Assembly: GCF_007992435.1 (NCBI RefSeq)
Contig: NZ_BKAG01000040.1
Coordinates: forward strand, 1-64,000
DNA: 64,000 bases
Source: Prosthecobacter gellanilyticus
GTDB taxonomy: Bacteria > Verrucomicrobiota > Verrucomicrobiia > Verrucomicrobiales > Verrucomicrobiaceae
Direction: 5' to 3'
Made by a program: the position numbers and the translations under genes. Position 1 is the first letter of the stretch. The number at the start of each line of letters is the position of its first letter. The notes under the pieces are model-generated. The model was not told the origin of the DNA. It saw only the letters and a list, made by a program, of their open reading frames with translations, and ran no database searches. Below are positions 50,375-59,344 of the stretch, one piece after another.

Positions 50375-52636
50375 TCAGTCCTCGCCCAGCAAGCCGCGCA
50401 GCTTGCGCTGGAAGAAGTTAGGCTGCTCCTCCTCCTGCGGTGCATAGCGTCCACCGCCGGGAGCGCGGCGCACGGGGCGGCTGCTGCTGGTGCTGCCACT
50501 GCCCACGTTTGCAGGCGCGTTCCAGGCCAGATTGTCCGCCTCAGCGGAAAGCTGCAGCATGGCGAGTGTGGGCACGTCCAGCAGGCCGGTGGGGCGCAGG
50601 CCGTTCTTGGCCTGGAAAAGCTGGATGGCATTGTGCGTGCCCTTTCCTTCCTTGCCATCCACCGTGGAGGTGTAGAGACCTTTTTCCTTCAGCAAGGTCT
50701 GCGTGCGGAAAAGCAGGTAGCGCTTGCCGGTGGCGGAGTAATTGGCGAACGGGACCGTGGGGAACATCTGCTCCACCGTCCAGAAGCCCGAGGGCGGATC
50801 TGCGACGACAGGCTGTGTCTGGATCTGACCGGCGATCTCTGGAGGCGGCACATAGCCAGGAGGCAATGGCACGCCAGGAGTGCCCACGACATACGCGGAA
50901 GCAGGCGCACCAGGCAGCGTGCTGCCGGGCGGCACCTGGGAGACGGATGGTGGAGACTCAGCTGTCCCGGGTGGTGGCGCGACAACCGGCAAACCCGGAG
51001 CTGCGGTCATGGCGGGAGAAACTGCGGCAACCGTCAGCGGGGAAGCCTGAATCTGAGGCAGACTGGCCGTCGTCACAGCGGCAGGAGCGGGCGGAGCCGG
51101 AGTCATCGCCACGGTCGTCGGTGCAGGCGCAGCGGGGGCGGCCGCCGTATTCGGAGTTGGCGCTGGAGTCGGAGCTGGTGCTACCGCCGGAGGATTTCCT
51201 GATGCAGGTGCAGGTGTCAAAGCCACCGCCGGGGTTGGCGAAGGCGTGGGGGCAGGCGTTGTCGGCGCAGGTTCTGGTGCCTTTGAAGTCAGAGCAGGCT
51301 CGGAGGCGTTGGGCTGATCCGTGGACGGGGTGACCTTCGCGGTTACGGGCGCCTTCTTCGGCGCGGGCTCGGTGCCTTTGACCCTTGGCTCTTTACCAGT
51401 GACAGGGACCTGGGTGAACTTCACCTCGGTGTGGGCAGGTTTCTCCGCCAGCGCCGTGGTGGTCGCAGGTGACTGCGGCTGCATGAGGTAAAAAGCACTC
51501 CCACCGCCGATCACCGTCACGGCGGCTGCGGCAGCCATCCAGGGAAAGCTGCTGCTCTTCGCAGGCTGCTGCGGCGCATGGCCGGTGGTGCGCTGCGTGT
51601 GACCAAAAGTCAGGGTGCGAACGGTGCCCGTCACCGGCTTGAGTCCCAGAGACTCCGCGAGCACGCCAGCACAGGTGGGGCGCTGGGTGGGATCCTTGTT
51701 CAGGCAGGAGGCGATGGCATCTTCCCACTCCTTCGGCAGTTGCTCAGATGCTTTCACATCCAGCTCCTGACGGCGCTCAGCCACGCTCGGTGGAACCTTG
51801 GAGTTGATCTGCATCGGCAGATCACCGCGATAGAAGGGCGGCTTGCCGGTGAAGAGCTCATAAAGCGTGGCACCGAGAGAATAAACATCATCCGTGGGCA
51901 GCGGACGCTCACCCATGGCCTGCTGCGGGCTCATGTAGGGCAGAGTGCCGCTGGCTCCTGCATTCGCCACCGAGAGGCGGCTCATCGTGTCTGACAAACT
52001 GCGCGCGATGCCGAAGTCCGCGATCTTGGCCACGGCATCCCGCGTGGTCAGCATGATGTTCGCGGGCTTCAGGTCACGATGCACGACCTTCCGCTGAAAG
52101 TGCGCGTAGTCGAGTGCATCACACACACCGAGCAGCCATTTGGAAACTTGCTCGGTGGTGAAGACACCGCCCTCGCTGGCGAGGCGCAGTTCAGACAGCG
52201 TCTTGCCATCCACAAACTCCATGGAGATGGCCGCGGCGTCATCATCATCCACGAAGTCATAGATGCGCACGATGTGCGGATGCGAAAGCTCGAGACCGCG
52301 ACGTGTCTCCGTTTTCAGTTCCTTCACCGCGGCAGGATCCAGGCCGATGAGGCTGGGCAGGAACTTCAGTGCCACCGGACGTTCCAGCTTCTGGTCATCC
52401 GCCAGCCACACCACGCCCATGCCACCACGGCCTAACACGCGATCCAGTTTGTAGCGATTGAAAACCGTCATGCCTGTGCCCGGCATCTTCACCACGATGG
52501 TGCGGTCGATGGGCATGTCATTCCCGCTGCTGGTGATGGGGAAGCCATCTCCAGCCGTCATCGGAGGAGGCGGGAAAGTAGGTGTTCCTGAAAGCTTCGG
52601 GTCCATACGCGGGGGGCGGAGAGGAAAGGTAGCCAT
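50375..52636 (-). CDS. Ser/Thr protein kinase with C-terminal peptidoglycan-binding-like domain
   Basis: About 753 residues from ATG 52636 (ATG 52606 is also possible). The kinase domain covers about 55-330 with GRGGMGVV, VALKFL, HRDLKPANIM, DFGIARS and SPQQAMGE. A membrane segment (FPWMAAAAAVTVIGGG) lies near 395. A Pro/Ala/Thr-rich extracytoplasmic linker of about 200 residues follows. The last 100 residues look like a PG_binding_1 domain (TQTLLKEKGLYTSTVDGKEGKGTHNAI split as TQTLLKEKGLYTSTVDG and GKGTHNAIQLFQ). So an envelope signal may be read outside and passed to a cytoplasmic kinase. It lies 37 bases upstream of the M50/HlyD gene. Confidence 0.9.
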   Translation of the reverse strand: MATFPLRPPRMDPKLSGTPTFPPPPMTAGDGFPITSSGNDMPIDRTIVVKMPGTGMTVFNRYKLDRVLGRGGMGVVWLADDQKLERPVALKFLPSLIGLDPAAVKELKTETRRGLELSHPHIVRIYDFVDDDDAAAISMEFVDGKTLSELRLASEGGVFTTEQVSKWLLGVCDALDYAHFQRKVVHRDLKPANIMLTTRDAVAKIADFGIARSLSDTMSRLSVANAGASGTLPYMSPQQAMGERPLPTDDVYSLGATLYELFTGKPPFYRGDLPMQINSKVPPSVAERRQELDVKASEQLPKEWEDAIASCLNKDPTQRPTCAGVLAESLGLKPVTGTVRTLTFGHTQRTTGHAPQQPAKSSSFPWMAAAAAVTVIGGGSAFYLMQPQSPATTTALAEKPAHTEVKFTQVPVTGKEPRVKGTEPAPKKAPVTAKVTPSTDQPNASEPALTSKAPEPAPTTPAPTPSPTPAVALTPAPASGNPPAVAPAPTPAPTPNTAAAPAAPAPTTVAMTPAPPAPAAVTTASLPQIQASPLTVAAVSPAMTAAPGLPVVAPPPGTAESPPSVSQVPPGSTLPGAPASAYVVGTPGVPLPPGYVPPPEIAGQIQTQPVVADPPSGFWTVEQMFPTVPFANYSATGKRYLLFRTQTLLKEKGLYTSTVDGKEGKGTHNAIQLFQAKNGLRPTGLLDVPTLAMLQLSAEADNLAWNAPANVGSGSTSSSRPVRRAPGGGRYAPQEEEQPNFFQRKLRGLLGED

Positions 52637-52842
52637 TCTAACTGCCAGCTGTGACGATGTCCACCCGTCAAAAACGAGCAAAATAGGTTTGTGGACACAC
52701 CAAAGCCGCAACAGGGCGAGAAAGAAGGTGGATGCTTCAGAAAGCTTAACCGTTCAAAGCTTGCACCCAATCCGACGTAAGACGTTTGTGAGGCACCAGG
52801 AGCCTGTGGAGGCGAGCGCCACAAGAGCCATGCAAAGCCTCA

Positions 52843-54747
52843 CTACTCGCTAAACTGCAAGGCCGCCAGCTTCTGGTAAAGCTCACTCTTCTTCAATAGT
52901 TCGTTATGCGTTCCAGAGGACTCCACCTGACCCTCTTTCATGACGATGATCTGGTCTGCCTGCAGGATGGTGGAAAGACGGTGCGCGATGGCAATGACCG
53001 TGCGGCCTTCGGAAAGCTCGTGAATGGCTTCTTGAATGATTTTTTCCGTCTCGGTATCGAGCGCGGAGGTGGCCTCGTCTAACAAAAGGATCGGCGCATT
53101 TCGCAGCACGGCCCGGGCGATGGAAAGACGCTGCTTCTGACCTCCGGAAAGGTTGCAGCCTGCATCCCCCACGACCGCATCGTAGCCGCCTTCGATCTGC
53201 ATGATGAACTCATGCGCATGCGCCTTCTTCGCGGCGGCGATGATCTCCTCCTCCGTGGCATCCAGACGGCCATAGCGGATGTTCTCGCGGATGGTGTCGT
53301 GAAACAGGAAGGTGTCCTGGCTGACGATGCCGATGTTTTCACGCAGGCTGTTCTGGGTCACCGAGCGGAGGTCATGACCGTCAATCAGCACACGACCTGA
53401 ATCCGGATCATAAAAGCGCAGGATGAGGGAAAACAGTGTGCTCTTCCCTGCCCCGCTGGGACCCACGAAGGCATAGAAGCGACCCGGTGCCAGCTTGATG
53501 TCGACACCATTCAGCGCCGGCCTATCCAACTTTTCACCATTGGGCTTCGAATACGCAAAGGTGATGTTTTCAAAATGGATCTCACCTTTCACACGGCCCA
53601 GCGACTTGGCGTCAGGCACGTCCTGGATGTCAGGCTCGCGGTCCAGCAGCAGCACCACGTTGTTGATGGCATAGCGCGTTTTTTGCAGCAGCAGGTTCAC
53701 CTTGCTCAATTCCTTGGCAGGCGGGTAGATGCGGGTCAGCAGCAGCACCACGGCGATGAACTCCGAGGACTTCAGCCCCATGGCCCACCAGTAGACAAGG
53801 CCCGCCGCGATGCCCAGGGAGGCCACGGACTCCACGATGGGGCCGACCATTTCTGAAGCACGCTGCCAGCGGATGGCATTCTTGCTCATGGAGGCGTTTG
53901 CCCTCACAAAGCGCTGCACCTCATACTCCTCACGTGCATAGGACTTCACCAGGCGGATGCCGCTGAGGGATTCATGCATGGCGGTGAGCATGGCACCGGC
54001 CATCTGCTCCTCCTTCTTCCCGGACTTCCGCACCTTCTTCCCCAGCCGCATCACGGGCAGCAGGCAGAGCGGGAAGATGAAGAGGCTCATGAAGGTGAAA
54101 AAGGGATGAGCGGCAAAAAGCGAGATCAGGATGACCAGGATCTTCAGCGGATTGCTGGTCATGACCTGCACATACTGCACCGCATTGCGCTGGGCCACGG
54201 CGGTCTGGTTCAGCACGGTCTGGATCAGCTCACCTGCCTTGGTGCCGCCGAAGAAGGCCGGGGACTGCCGCAAGACACGGCCAAAGACGTCATTACGGAT
54301 GTCCTGCAGCATCTGGTTTCCCACCCAGGCGAGCAGATACTTGTTCAGGTAGTCCAGCACACCGTTGATGAGCAGCATCAGCGGGATGAACGACGCGGCA
54401 ATGATCACACCCGTCAGACCGATCTTCGCGGAAGGATCCAGACCGAGCATGTCCGCGAAGTTCAGATCGAGTCCCAGAAATCCGAACTCCTGCCCCAAGG
54501 GCGGAGGCCCGTCGCTGTCCGGCAGCACGATGGCAAAGATGATCTTGCAGGCCGGCAGCCAGACGGCGTTGAACATCGCGGCCACGATGCCCATGACCAA
54601 GCCAAGGATGAACCTGGGCAGCACCGGCTTCAAGTAAGGCACAATGCGCCTCACGGGCATTTTCATCTCGTCCTCGCTGCCTTTCGGGGCTGCTGGCACG
54701 GCGGTCGGGCTGGGGGCTGGTGTGGGAAGCGGCTGGGCGGCTGCCAT
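52843..54747 (-). CDS. MsbA-type ABC exporter
   Basis: 634 residues. The transmembrane half has six segments (about 45-360). The ATPase half has Walker A GPSGAGKST, signature LSGGQKQR, Walker B ILLLDEATSALD and the H-loop IAHRLS. It is a half-transporter that should act as a homodimer. Family members flip lipid A precursors or export peptides and drugs. The N-terminus has a Pro/Ala tract before the first segment. It lies downstream of tig on the same strand, separated by a terminator-like hairpin. Confidence 0.94.
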   Translation of the reverse strand: MAAAQPLPTPAPSPTAVPAAPKGSEDEMKMPVRRIVPYLKPVLPRFILGLVMGIVAAMFNAVWLPACKIIFAIVLPDSDGPPPLGQEFGFLGLDLNFADMLGLDPSAKIGLTGVIIAASFIPLMLLINGVLDYLNKYLLAWVGNQMLQDIRNDVFGRVLRQSPAFFGGTKAGELIQTVLNQTAVAQRNAVQYVQVMTSNPLKILVILISLFAAHPFFTFMSLFIFPLCLLPVMRLGKKVRKSGKKEEQMAGAMLTAMHESLSGIRLVKSYAREEYEVQRFVRANASMSKNAIRWQRASEMVGPIVESVASLGIAAGLVYWWAMGLKSSEFIAVVLLLTRIYPPAKELSKVNLLLQKTRYAINNVVLLLDREPDIQDVPDAKSLGRVKGEIHFENITFAYSKPNGEKLDRPALNGVDIKLAPGRFYAFVGPSGAGKSTLFSLILRFYDPDSGRVLIDGHDLRSVTQNSLRENIGIVSQDTFLFHDTIRENIRYGRLDATEEEIIAAAKKAHAHEFIMQIEGGYDAVVGDAGCNLSGGQKQRLSIARAVLRNAPILLLDEATSALDTETEKIIQEAIHELSEGRTVIAIAHRLSTILQADQIIVMKEGQVESSGTHNELLKKSELYQKLAALQFSE

Positions 54748-54760
54748 GGAGGATGAAAAG

Positions 54761-54807
54761 AAATCAGCCCGGCTGTCTGCGCTAATGAGAAGCTAGGACA
54801 GCCGGGC
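54761..54807 (-). terminator. Hairpin with T-rich tail after tig
   Basis: Arms 54767-54777 and 54797-54807 (gcccggctgtc/gacagccgggc) pair perfectly over 11 bases with a 19-base loop. On the minus strand it is followed by tgatttcttttc. It lies between tig and the ABC exporter gene, so it should end or reduce transcription from tig. Confidence 0.6.
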
Positions 54808-54861
54808 GGAAACGGCTAACACCTTCCAGGGAAGGCGTCGAGGGATGATTTCAGGGGACGA

Positions 54862-56223
54862 TCAAGCCTCCTTGGGGGAATGCGTGTCGCAATGCTCGGG
54901 CTCAGGATCGGTTTCCTCGACCTGGGCATTGTCTTTCAGGAACTGAAGCGCGTTCTCGATCACAAGGTCCTCGCGGACGCCGTCGATCATGCCGTTCTTC
55001 TGGGCTTCCTGGATGAACTTCTTCACCGGCTTTTTCTGGCGGGCGGCGATGTTTGACAGCGCCATCATGAGTTGCTGATCCGTGGCGATGATGCCTTCAC
55101 GCTTGGCGATCTCGCTAAGCATAAAGGTGGTCTTCACGCTCTGGCGGGCCTGGTTCGTGGCGCTGCTCAGGATCTCTTCCTGCTGCTTCAGCAGCTCTTC
55201 CTGCGGCACGCCCTGCTGCATGGCACGGGAGGCGATGTCATTCGTGCGGCGCTGGGCTTCGCGGTTCACGATTTCCTGCGGGAGATCGAACTCCAGCTTT
55301 TCAAAGATGTGAGCGATGACCTGGTTGGCCTTGTCGTTTTCGCGGTTCTGCTCACGACGGCGGCGGATGGCTTCCTTCACTTCGCCACGCAGGGTTTCCT
55401 CGGTCATCTCGTCACCGGCGATCTTCTTGATGAAGTCGGCATCCAGCGGCGGGACGACCTTGTTCTTCACGCCATTGCAAGTCACGGCCAGCGTGATGGT
55501 CTTGCCGCGCAGGGCTTCGAAAGCGAAGTCGTCACCCAGGGTGATGCTCAGGTCGCGGCTCTCACCTTTGGCGATGCCGACGAGGCCGGCGTAGAAACCT
55601 GGGAGGAAGTTTTCTTCGTTGGTGTCGATCAGGAACCAGTTTTCATCGATGCCCTGGAGATGGTTAGGCGCCTCAGGCATGGCTTCGGCGAGAGGCTGGC
55701 CATCGAGGCTGCCCTTGTAACCGAGGACGACGACGTCGTCATTCTGGGCAGCGCGCTCCACATCTTCAAACGTGGTGTAGCGCTCGCGCAGGTGCAGGAG
55801 GTCGTGGTCGATGTCCGCGTCAGTGATCTCGATGCGGGCCAGCTTCACGGGGACGCCTTTGTACTCAGGCAGCTCAAACTTCGGCGCGAGGCTGAGCTCG
55901 GCGCTGAAGGAGAAGCTCTTGTCCGTGTCGTGCGTCATGCGGTCGTTCACGCCGAGGATGTTCAGCACTTCCAGGCCTTCACGCTTCACGGCCTCACGAA
56001 GGCCGTCATTGATGAGCTGGCGCTCCAGTTCGGACTGGATGTCGGAGCCGTAGCGCTTCTCCACGGCGGCGGGGGGCACCTTGCCAGGGCGGAAGCCGGG
56101 CAGGCGGACACTCTGGGCGTATTGGGCCACGATGCTGCGGCGCTGCTTGGACACTTCTTCGCCCGGCACACGGATGTGGGCGACGGCGCGGCAGTTCGGC
56201 TGGTGTTCGACGTTGATGTTCAT
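54862..56223 (-). CDS. tig: Trigger factor
   Basis: 453 residues from ATG 56223 (TTG 56229 possible). The ribosome-binding signature is VRLPGFRPGKVPPAAVEKRYG near residue 43 (read as VRLPGFRPGKVPPA). The FKBP-type domain and the long helical C-terminal arm region follow (EIVNREAQRRTNDIASRAMQQG shortened to EIVNREAQRRTN). The protein is a ribosome-associated chaperone and prolyl isomerase. The end is acidic with HCDTH. It is usually followed by clpP/clpX in other bacteria; here it is followed by an ABC exporter. Confidence 0.96.
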   Translation of the reverse strand: MNINVEHQPNCRAVAHIRVPGEEVSKQRRSIVAQYAQSVRLPGFRPGKVPPAAVEKRYGSDIQSELERQLINDGLREAVKREGLEVLNILGVNDRMTHDTDKSFSFSAELSLAPKFELPEYKGVPVKLARIEITDADIDHDLLHLRERYTTFEDVERAAQNDDVVVLGYKGSLDGQPLAEAMPEAPNHLQGIDENWFLIDTNEENFLPGFYAGLVGIAKGESRDLSITLGDDFAFEALRGKTITLAVTCNGVKNKVVPPLDADFIKKIAGDEMTEETLRGEVKEAIRRRREQNRENDKANQVIAHIFEKLEFDLPQEIVNREAQRRTNDIASRAMQQGVPQEELLKQQEEILSSATNQARQSVKTTFMLSEIAKREGIIATDQQLMMALSNIAARQKKPVKKFIQEAQKNGMIDGVREDLVIENALQFLKDNAQVEETDPEPEHCDTHSPKEA

Positions 56224-56433
56224 GCTCAAAGGCGGTTGTGGGGGTTACGTTCGGGGGCTTCTTCAGTGGACAGCAGACACACGTCCGGGGAAAAAGGGCG
56301 CGCAGGCTAGGCGACTTTGCCCGTTTGGCAAGGGCGGGGTGAAGCCTACCCAGGCAGGCCGTGGGCGAAATGCCTTTTTCAACAGCCCTCAGGTCCCTGA
56401 CAAAGTGGCCGGAAAGCGGTCGTTTTGAGGGAT

Positions 56434-57879
56434 ATGCGCCGTCTCCGACCTCTCTCCCGGCTTTCCGCCCTGCTCTTTTCCGTCCTGGCCCTGCAAACCT
56501 CCGCTTTTTCCGCCCCGCCGAACATCGTGGTCATTTTCATGGATGACATGGGGTATGCGGACGTGAGCTGCTTTGGTGCCCAGGGCTACCAGACGCCGAA
56601 CATCGACAAACTGGCCGCCGAGGGCCGGAAGTTCACGAACTTCCACGTGGCCCAGCCCGTGTGCTCTGCCTCCCGCACCGCCCTGCTCACCGGCTGCTAT
56701 CCGAATCGAGTGGGCATCCACGGAGCCCTCGGGCCGCAGGCGAAGCATGGCATTCATGCGGATGAAATGACGCTGGGTGAACTGGTGAAGCAAAAGGGCT
56801 ACGCGACCGCCGCCGTCGGCAAATGGCACCTTGGCTCGATGCCGCAGTTCCTGCCCACGAAGCACGGCTTTGATGAGTACTACGGCATCCCCTACTCGAA
56901 TGACATGTGGCCTTACCACCCGCAGGCGAAGAAGGGTTCGTATCCCAAACTGCCGATGATCGAAGGCGATAAGGCTGTGGATGAGGAAATCACACCCGAA
57001 GATCAGACGAAGCTCACCACCGACTACACCGAGCGCGGAGTGAAGTTCATCGAGAAGAACAAGGACAAGCCCTTCCTCCTCTACCTGGCTCACAGCATGG
57101 TGCATGTGCCGCTCTTTGTGAGTGAGAAATACAAGGGCAAATCAGGCAAGGGTCTCTTCGCGGATGTGATGCTGGAGGTGGACTGGTCCGTGGGCCAGAT
57201 CATGGATACGCTGAAGAAAAACGGTCTCGAAGAGAACACTTGGATCATTTTCACCTCCGACAACGGCCCCTGGCTGAGCTATGGCGATCACGCGGGCAGT
57301 GCCGGACCTCTGCGCGAAGGCAAAGGCACCTGCTGGGAAGGTGGCACACGTGTGACGGGCATTATGAAATGGCCCGCGAAGATCCCCGCTGGCACCAGCA
57401 CAGACACGATGATGATGACCATCGATCTCTTGCCCACGATCGCCCATGTCATTGAGGCCAAGCTGCCTGAGCATAAAATCGACGGCCTGAACTGCTGGCC
57501 TATCGTCGCGGGTGAAGCAGGCGCGAAGAACCCGCATGACTTCTACGCCTTCTACTATGAGCAAAACCAGCTCCAGGCCATCACCAGCGGTGACGGAAAA
57601 TGGAAGCTGCAACTGCCCCACGCCTACCGGAGCCTGCCTGCTGACCAGCCCAAGGCCACCGGTGGCATCCCCGTGGGCTACAAGCAGGTCAAGATCGAGC
57701 AGCCCGAGCTCTACGACCTCTACACCGACATCAGCGAGTCCAAGAACATCGCGGGCCAGTTCCCGGATGAAGTCTCCAAACTCCAGAAGCACGCCGAAAC
57801 CATCCGCGCCGAGCTCGGCGACAGCCTCATGAAACAACCTAAAGGCAGTGGCACCAGAGAGGCTGGCAAGGCGCAGTAG
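56434..57879 (+). CDS. Secreted Cys-type sulfatase (S1 family)
   Basis: 481 residues from ATG 56434, with gaggg four bases upstream. Signal peptide to about residue 26. NIVVIFMDDMGYAD is the metal strand and QPVCSASRTALLTGCYP has the formylglycine Cys (C77) in the C-x-A-x-R form. KWHLGS and FTSDNGPWLSYGDHAGSAG follow. The GDHAGSAG-type motif is typical of the arylsulfatase A/N-acetylgalactosamine-6-sulfatase group. It is not adjacent to the two other sulfatases and is the only plus-strand one. Confidence 0.95.
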   Translation: MRRLRPLSRLSALLFSVLALQTSAFSAPPNIVVIFMDDMGYADVSCFGAQGYQTPNIDKLAAEGRKFTNFHVAQPVCSASRTALLTGCYPNRVGIHGALGPQAKHGIHADEMTLGELVKQKGYATAAVGKWHLGSMPQFLPTKHGFDEYYGIPYSNDMWPYHPQAKKGSYPKLPMIEGDKAVDEEITPEDQTKLTTDYTERGVKFIEKNKDKPFLLYLAHSMVHVPLFVSEKYKGKSGKGLFADVMLEVDWSVGQIMDTLKKNGLEENTWIIFTSDNGPWLSYGDHAGSAGPLREGKGTCWEGGTRVTGIMKWPAKIPAGTSTDTMMMTIDLLPTIAHVIEAKLPEHKIDGLNCWPIVAGEAGAKNPHDFYAFYYEQNQLQAITSGDGKWKLQLPHAYRSLPADQPKATGGIPVGYKQVKIEQPELYDLYTDISESKNIAGQFPDEVSKLQKHAETIRAELGDSLMKQPKGSGTREAGKAQ

Positions 57880-57885
57880 CGTACC

Positions 57886-57913
57886 GTAGCCATCACACTC
57901 CGTGTGATGAGCT
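57886..57913. repeat. CATCACAC hairpin repeat, copy 2 (inverted)
   Basis: gtagccatcacactccgtgt then gatgagct. Starts seven bases after the stop of the sulfatase gene and is the inverted version of the copy at 58125-58152. The interval between the two (57914-58124) has no gene I can support. Confidence 0.75.
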
Positions 57914-58124
57914 GTGGAGTGTGCAAACACAACTCGTCATCGAATTAGAAAACCCTGCTCGTGTCCAGCGGAGCTTTCTTGCTCCGACCGCATCACAGCT
58001 AACGGCTGAGGTCTTGCGTGGGAGGACTGTTTTTGGGTGATTGCCGCACCAAGCGAGCCCATGCGCTTTCGCCCGAACATCCTCGCGTGGGTCTTCGGAG
58101 GTGGTTCGTGCCGGCAGCGCCGTC

Positions 58125-58152
58125 AGCTCATCACACGGAGTGTGATGGCTAC
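58125..58152. repeat. CATCACAC hairpin repeat, copy 3
   Basis: Same unit as at 43225-43251. It reaches the stop codon of the regulator gene (58152). With copy 2 it frames a 267-base inverted-repeat segment. Confidence 0.75.
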
Positions 58153-59243
58153 TATATTGTCTCCCCCGCCACATATGTCGGCATCAGCCTAACTGTAGGT
58201 GTGGAAAGACTGCCATGATCTGCGAGCTGCCGCAGCGCTGTGATCAACCGCGCTGCAAACTGCTTCGGCTCGGACGCATAGCGGCTCACCTTCGGGCTCG
58301 TGCATTCCAGGATCGGATCACTGTCACGCGCCAGCACGGCCACGTCTTGCGGGATGCGTTTGCCACGGCGCATGAGATGCATGAGCACCGTCAGCACATG
58401 CGCGCTGCGGCCCACGATGTAAGCCGTAGGCGGATTCGTGGACTTGAGGCTGTCATCAATCACACGGCACAGGCCCGCCGCGGAGGCATCGTGATGCAGC
58501 ATGCTCATCTTCGCGCCGCCCACCTGCTCCAGCGCCTCGCGCAAACCTGCCTCGCTGGCCAAGTCTCCGCCGAGATGACTGTCCGGCAGCACCAGCGCGA
58601 TGCGGCGATGCCCCTTTCTCCAAAGCAAGGTGCCCGCGTGACGGCAGGTCGCATGAAAATCCGCATCCACGGACGGCAGCGTGGTGATGCCCGGAACGGC
58701 CGAACCAAGAATGAGACAAGGAAGCTTCTGCGAGACCAGCCAGCGCTGCATCGCCTCCTCCGCGCTGAGGATGAGCCAGGCGGATGCCGGATGCGTGGCG
58801 ATGAACTGCTTCAACCCACGTGCCGGCGTGGCCGTGTAACAACCCGGTGCGGCATGCAGACGCACCTCATAACCTGCTGCCGTGAGTTTCGCGCGCAGTG
58901 TGTCCATCATGAAGGCGATGGGCGGTGGCATGGAGAGGAAAGAGCCCGGCGTGAGAATGCCGATCACGCGCTTGGTCGGCACCACTTCCTCCATCGGAGC
59001 TTGATTGGTGATGCGGCGTCTCTGCCTCCCCTGCACCTCCAGCATGCCCAGGCGCTGTAGCTCATCCAGAGCACCACGCAGCGTGCGACGGCTCACCTGC
59101 AGCAACTCGCACATCTCGCGCTCGCCGGGCAAATGCTCCAGCCAGTGACCAGCTTCGATATTTTCGCGCAGGCTGCGCACGGTTTCAGAAACCAGTGAAT
59201 GACGCTGCGGAAGCTGCAAAGCAGTAGGAGAAGATGCGCTCAT
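58152..59243 (-). CDS. GntR-type HTH / LacI-type sensor transcriptional regulator
   Basis: 363 residues from ATG 59243. The N-terminal winged helix is of the GntR type (LRENIEAGHWLEHLPGEREMCELL split as LRENIEAGHWLEHLPGE and CELLQVSRRTLRGALDEL). After a linker comes a periplasmic-binding-like sensor (VIGILTPGSF, LLWRKGHRRIALVLPD, ALEQVGGAKM, DVAVLARDSDPILE). This fusion is typical of regulators of sugar or small-molecule use. It is divergent from the catabolic cluster at 59345-63773 and is its likely regulator. Confidence 0.9.
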   Translation of the reverse strand: MSASSPTALQLPQRHSLVSETVRSLRENIEAGHWLEHLPGEREMCELLQVSRRTLRGALDELQRLGMLEVQGRQRRRITNQAPMEEVVPTKRVIGILTPGSFLSMPPPIAFMMDTLRAKLTAAGYEVRLHAAPGCYTATPARGLKQFIATHPASAWLILSAEEAMQRWLVSQKLPCLILGSAVPGITTLPSVDADFHATCRHAGTLLWRKGHRRIALVLPDSHLGGDLASEAGLREALEQVGGAKMSMLHHDASAAGLCRVIDDSLKSTNPPTAYIVGRSAHVLTVLMHLMRRGKRIPQDVAVLARDSDPILECTSPKVSRYASEPKQFAARLITALRQLADHGSLSTPTVRLMPTYVAGETI

Positions 59244-59248
59244 GAGGT

Positions 59249-59269
59249 TTGGTGCCCTATTGTGACCAA
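59249..59269. promoter_or_regulatory. Possible operator TTGGT-N11-ACCAA
   Basis: An inverted repeat of 5-bp arms with an 11-base spacer lies just upstream of the regulator start and 75 bases before the aminotransferase start. Its place in the 101-base divergent region fits an operator, but arms of 5 bp can occur by chance. Confidence 0.3.
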
Positions 59270-59344
59270 GACTTATCACTCGTCCCTGTCAGAACGCGAG
59301 TGCGAATATCAGCCCGTCATCCATCGTTTGTCTTTTTTCCTCCC

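Noticed and set aside
48463..50421. Plus-strand 652-residue frame
   Set aside because: Shadow of the M50/HlyD gene; Gln/His/Arg-rich with no domain.
55072..56310. Plus-strand 412-residue frame
   Set aside because: Shadow of trigger factor; Val/Ala/His-rich mirrored composition.
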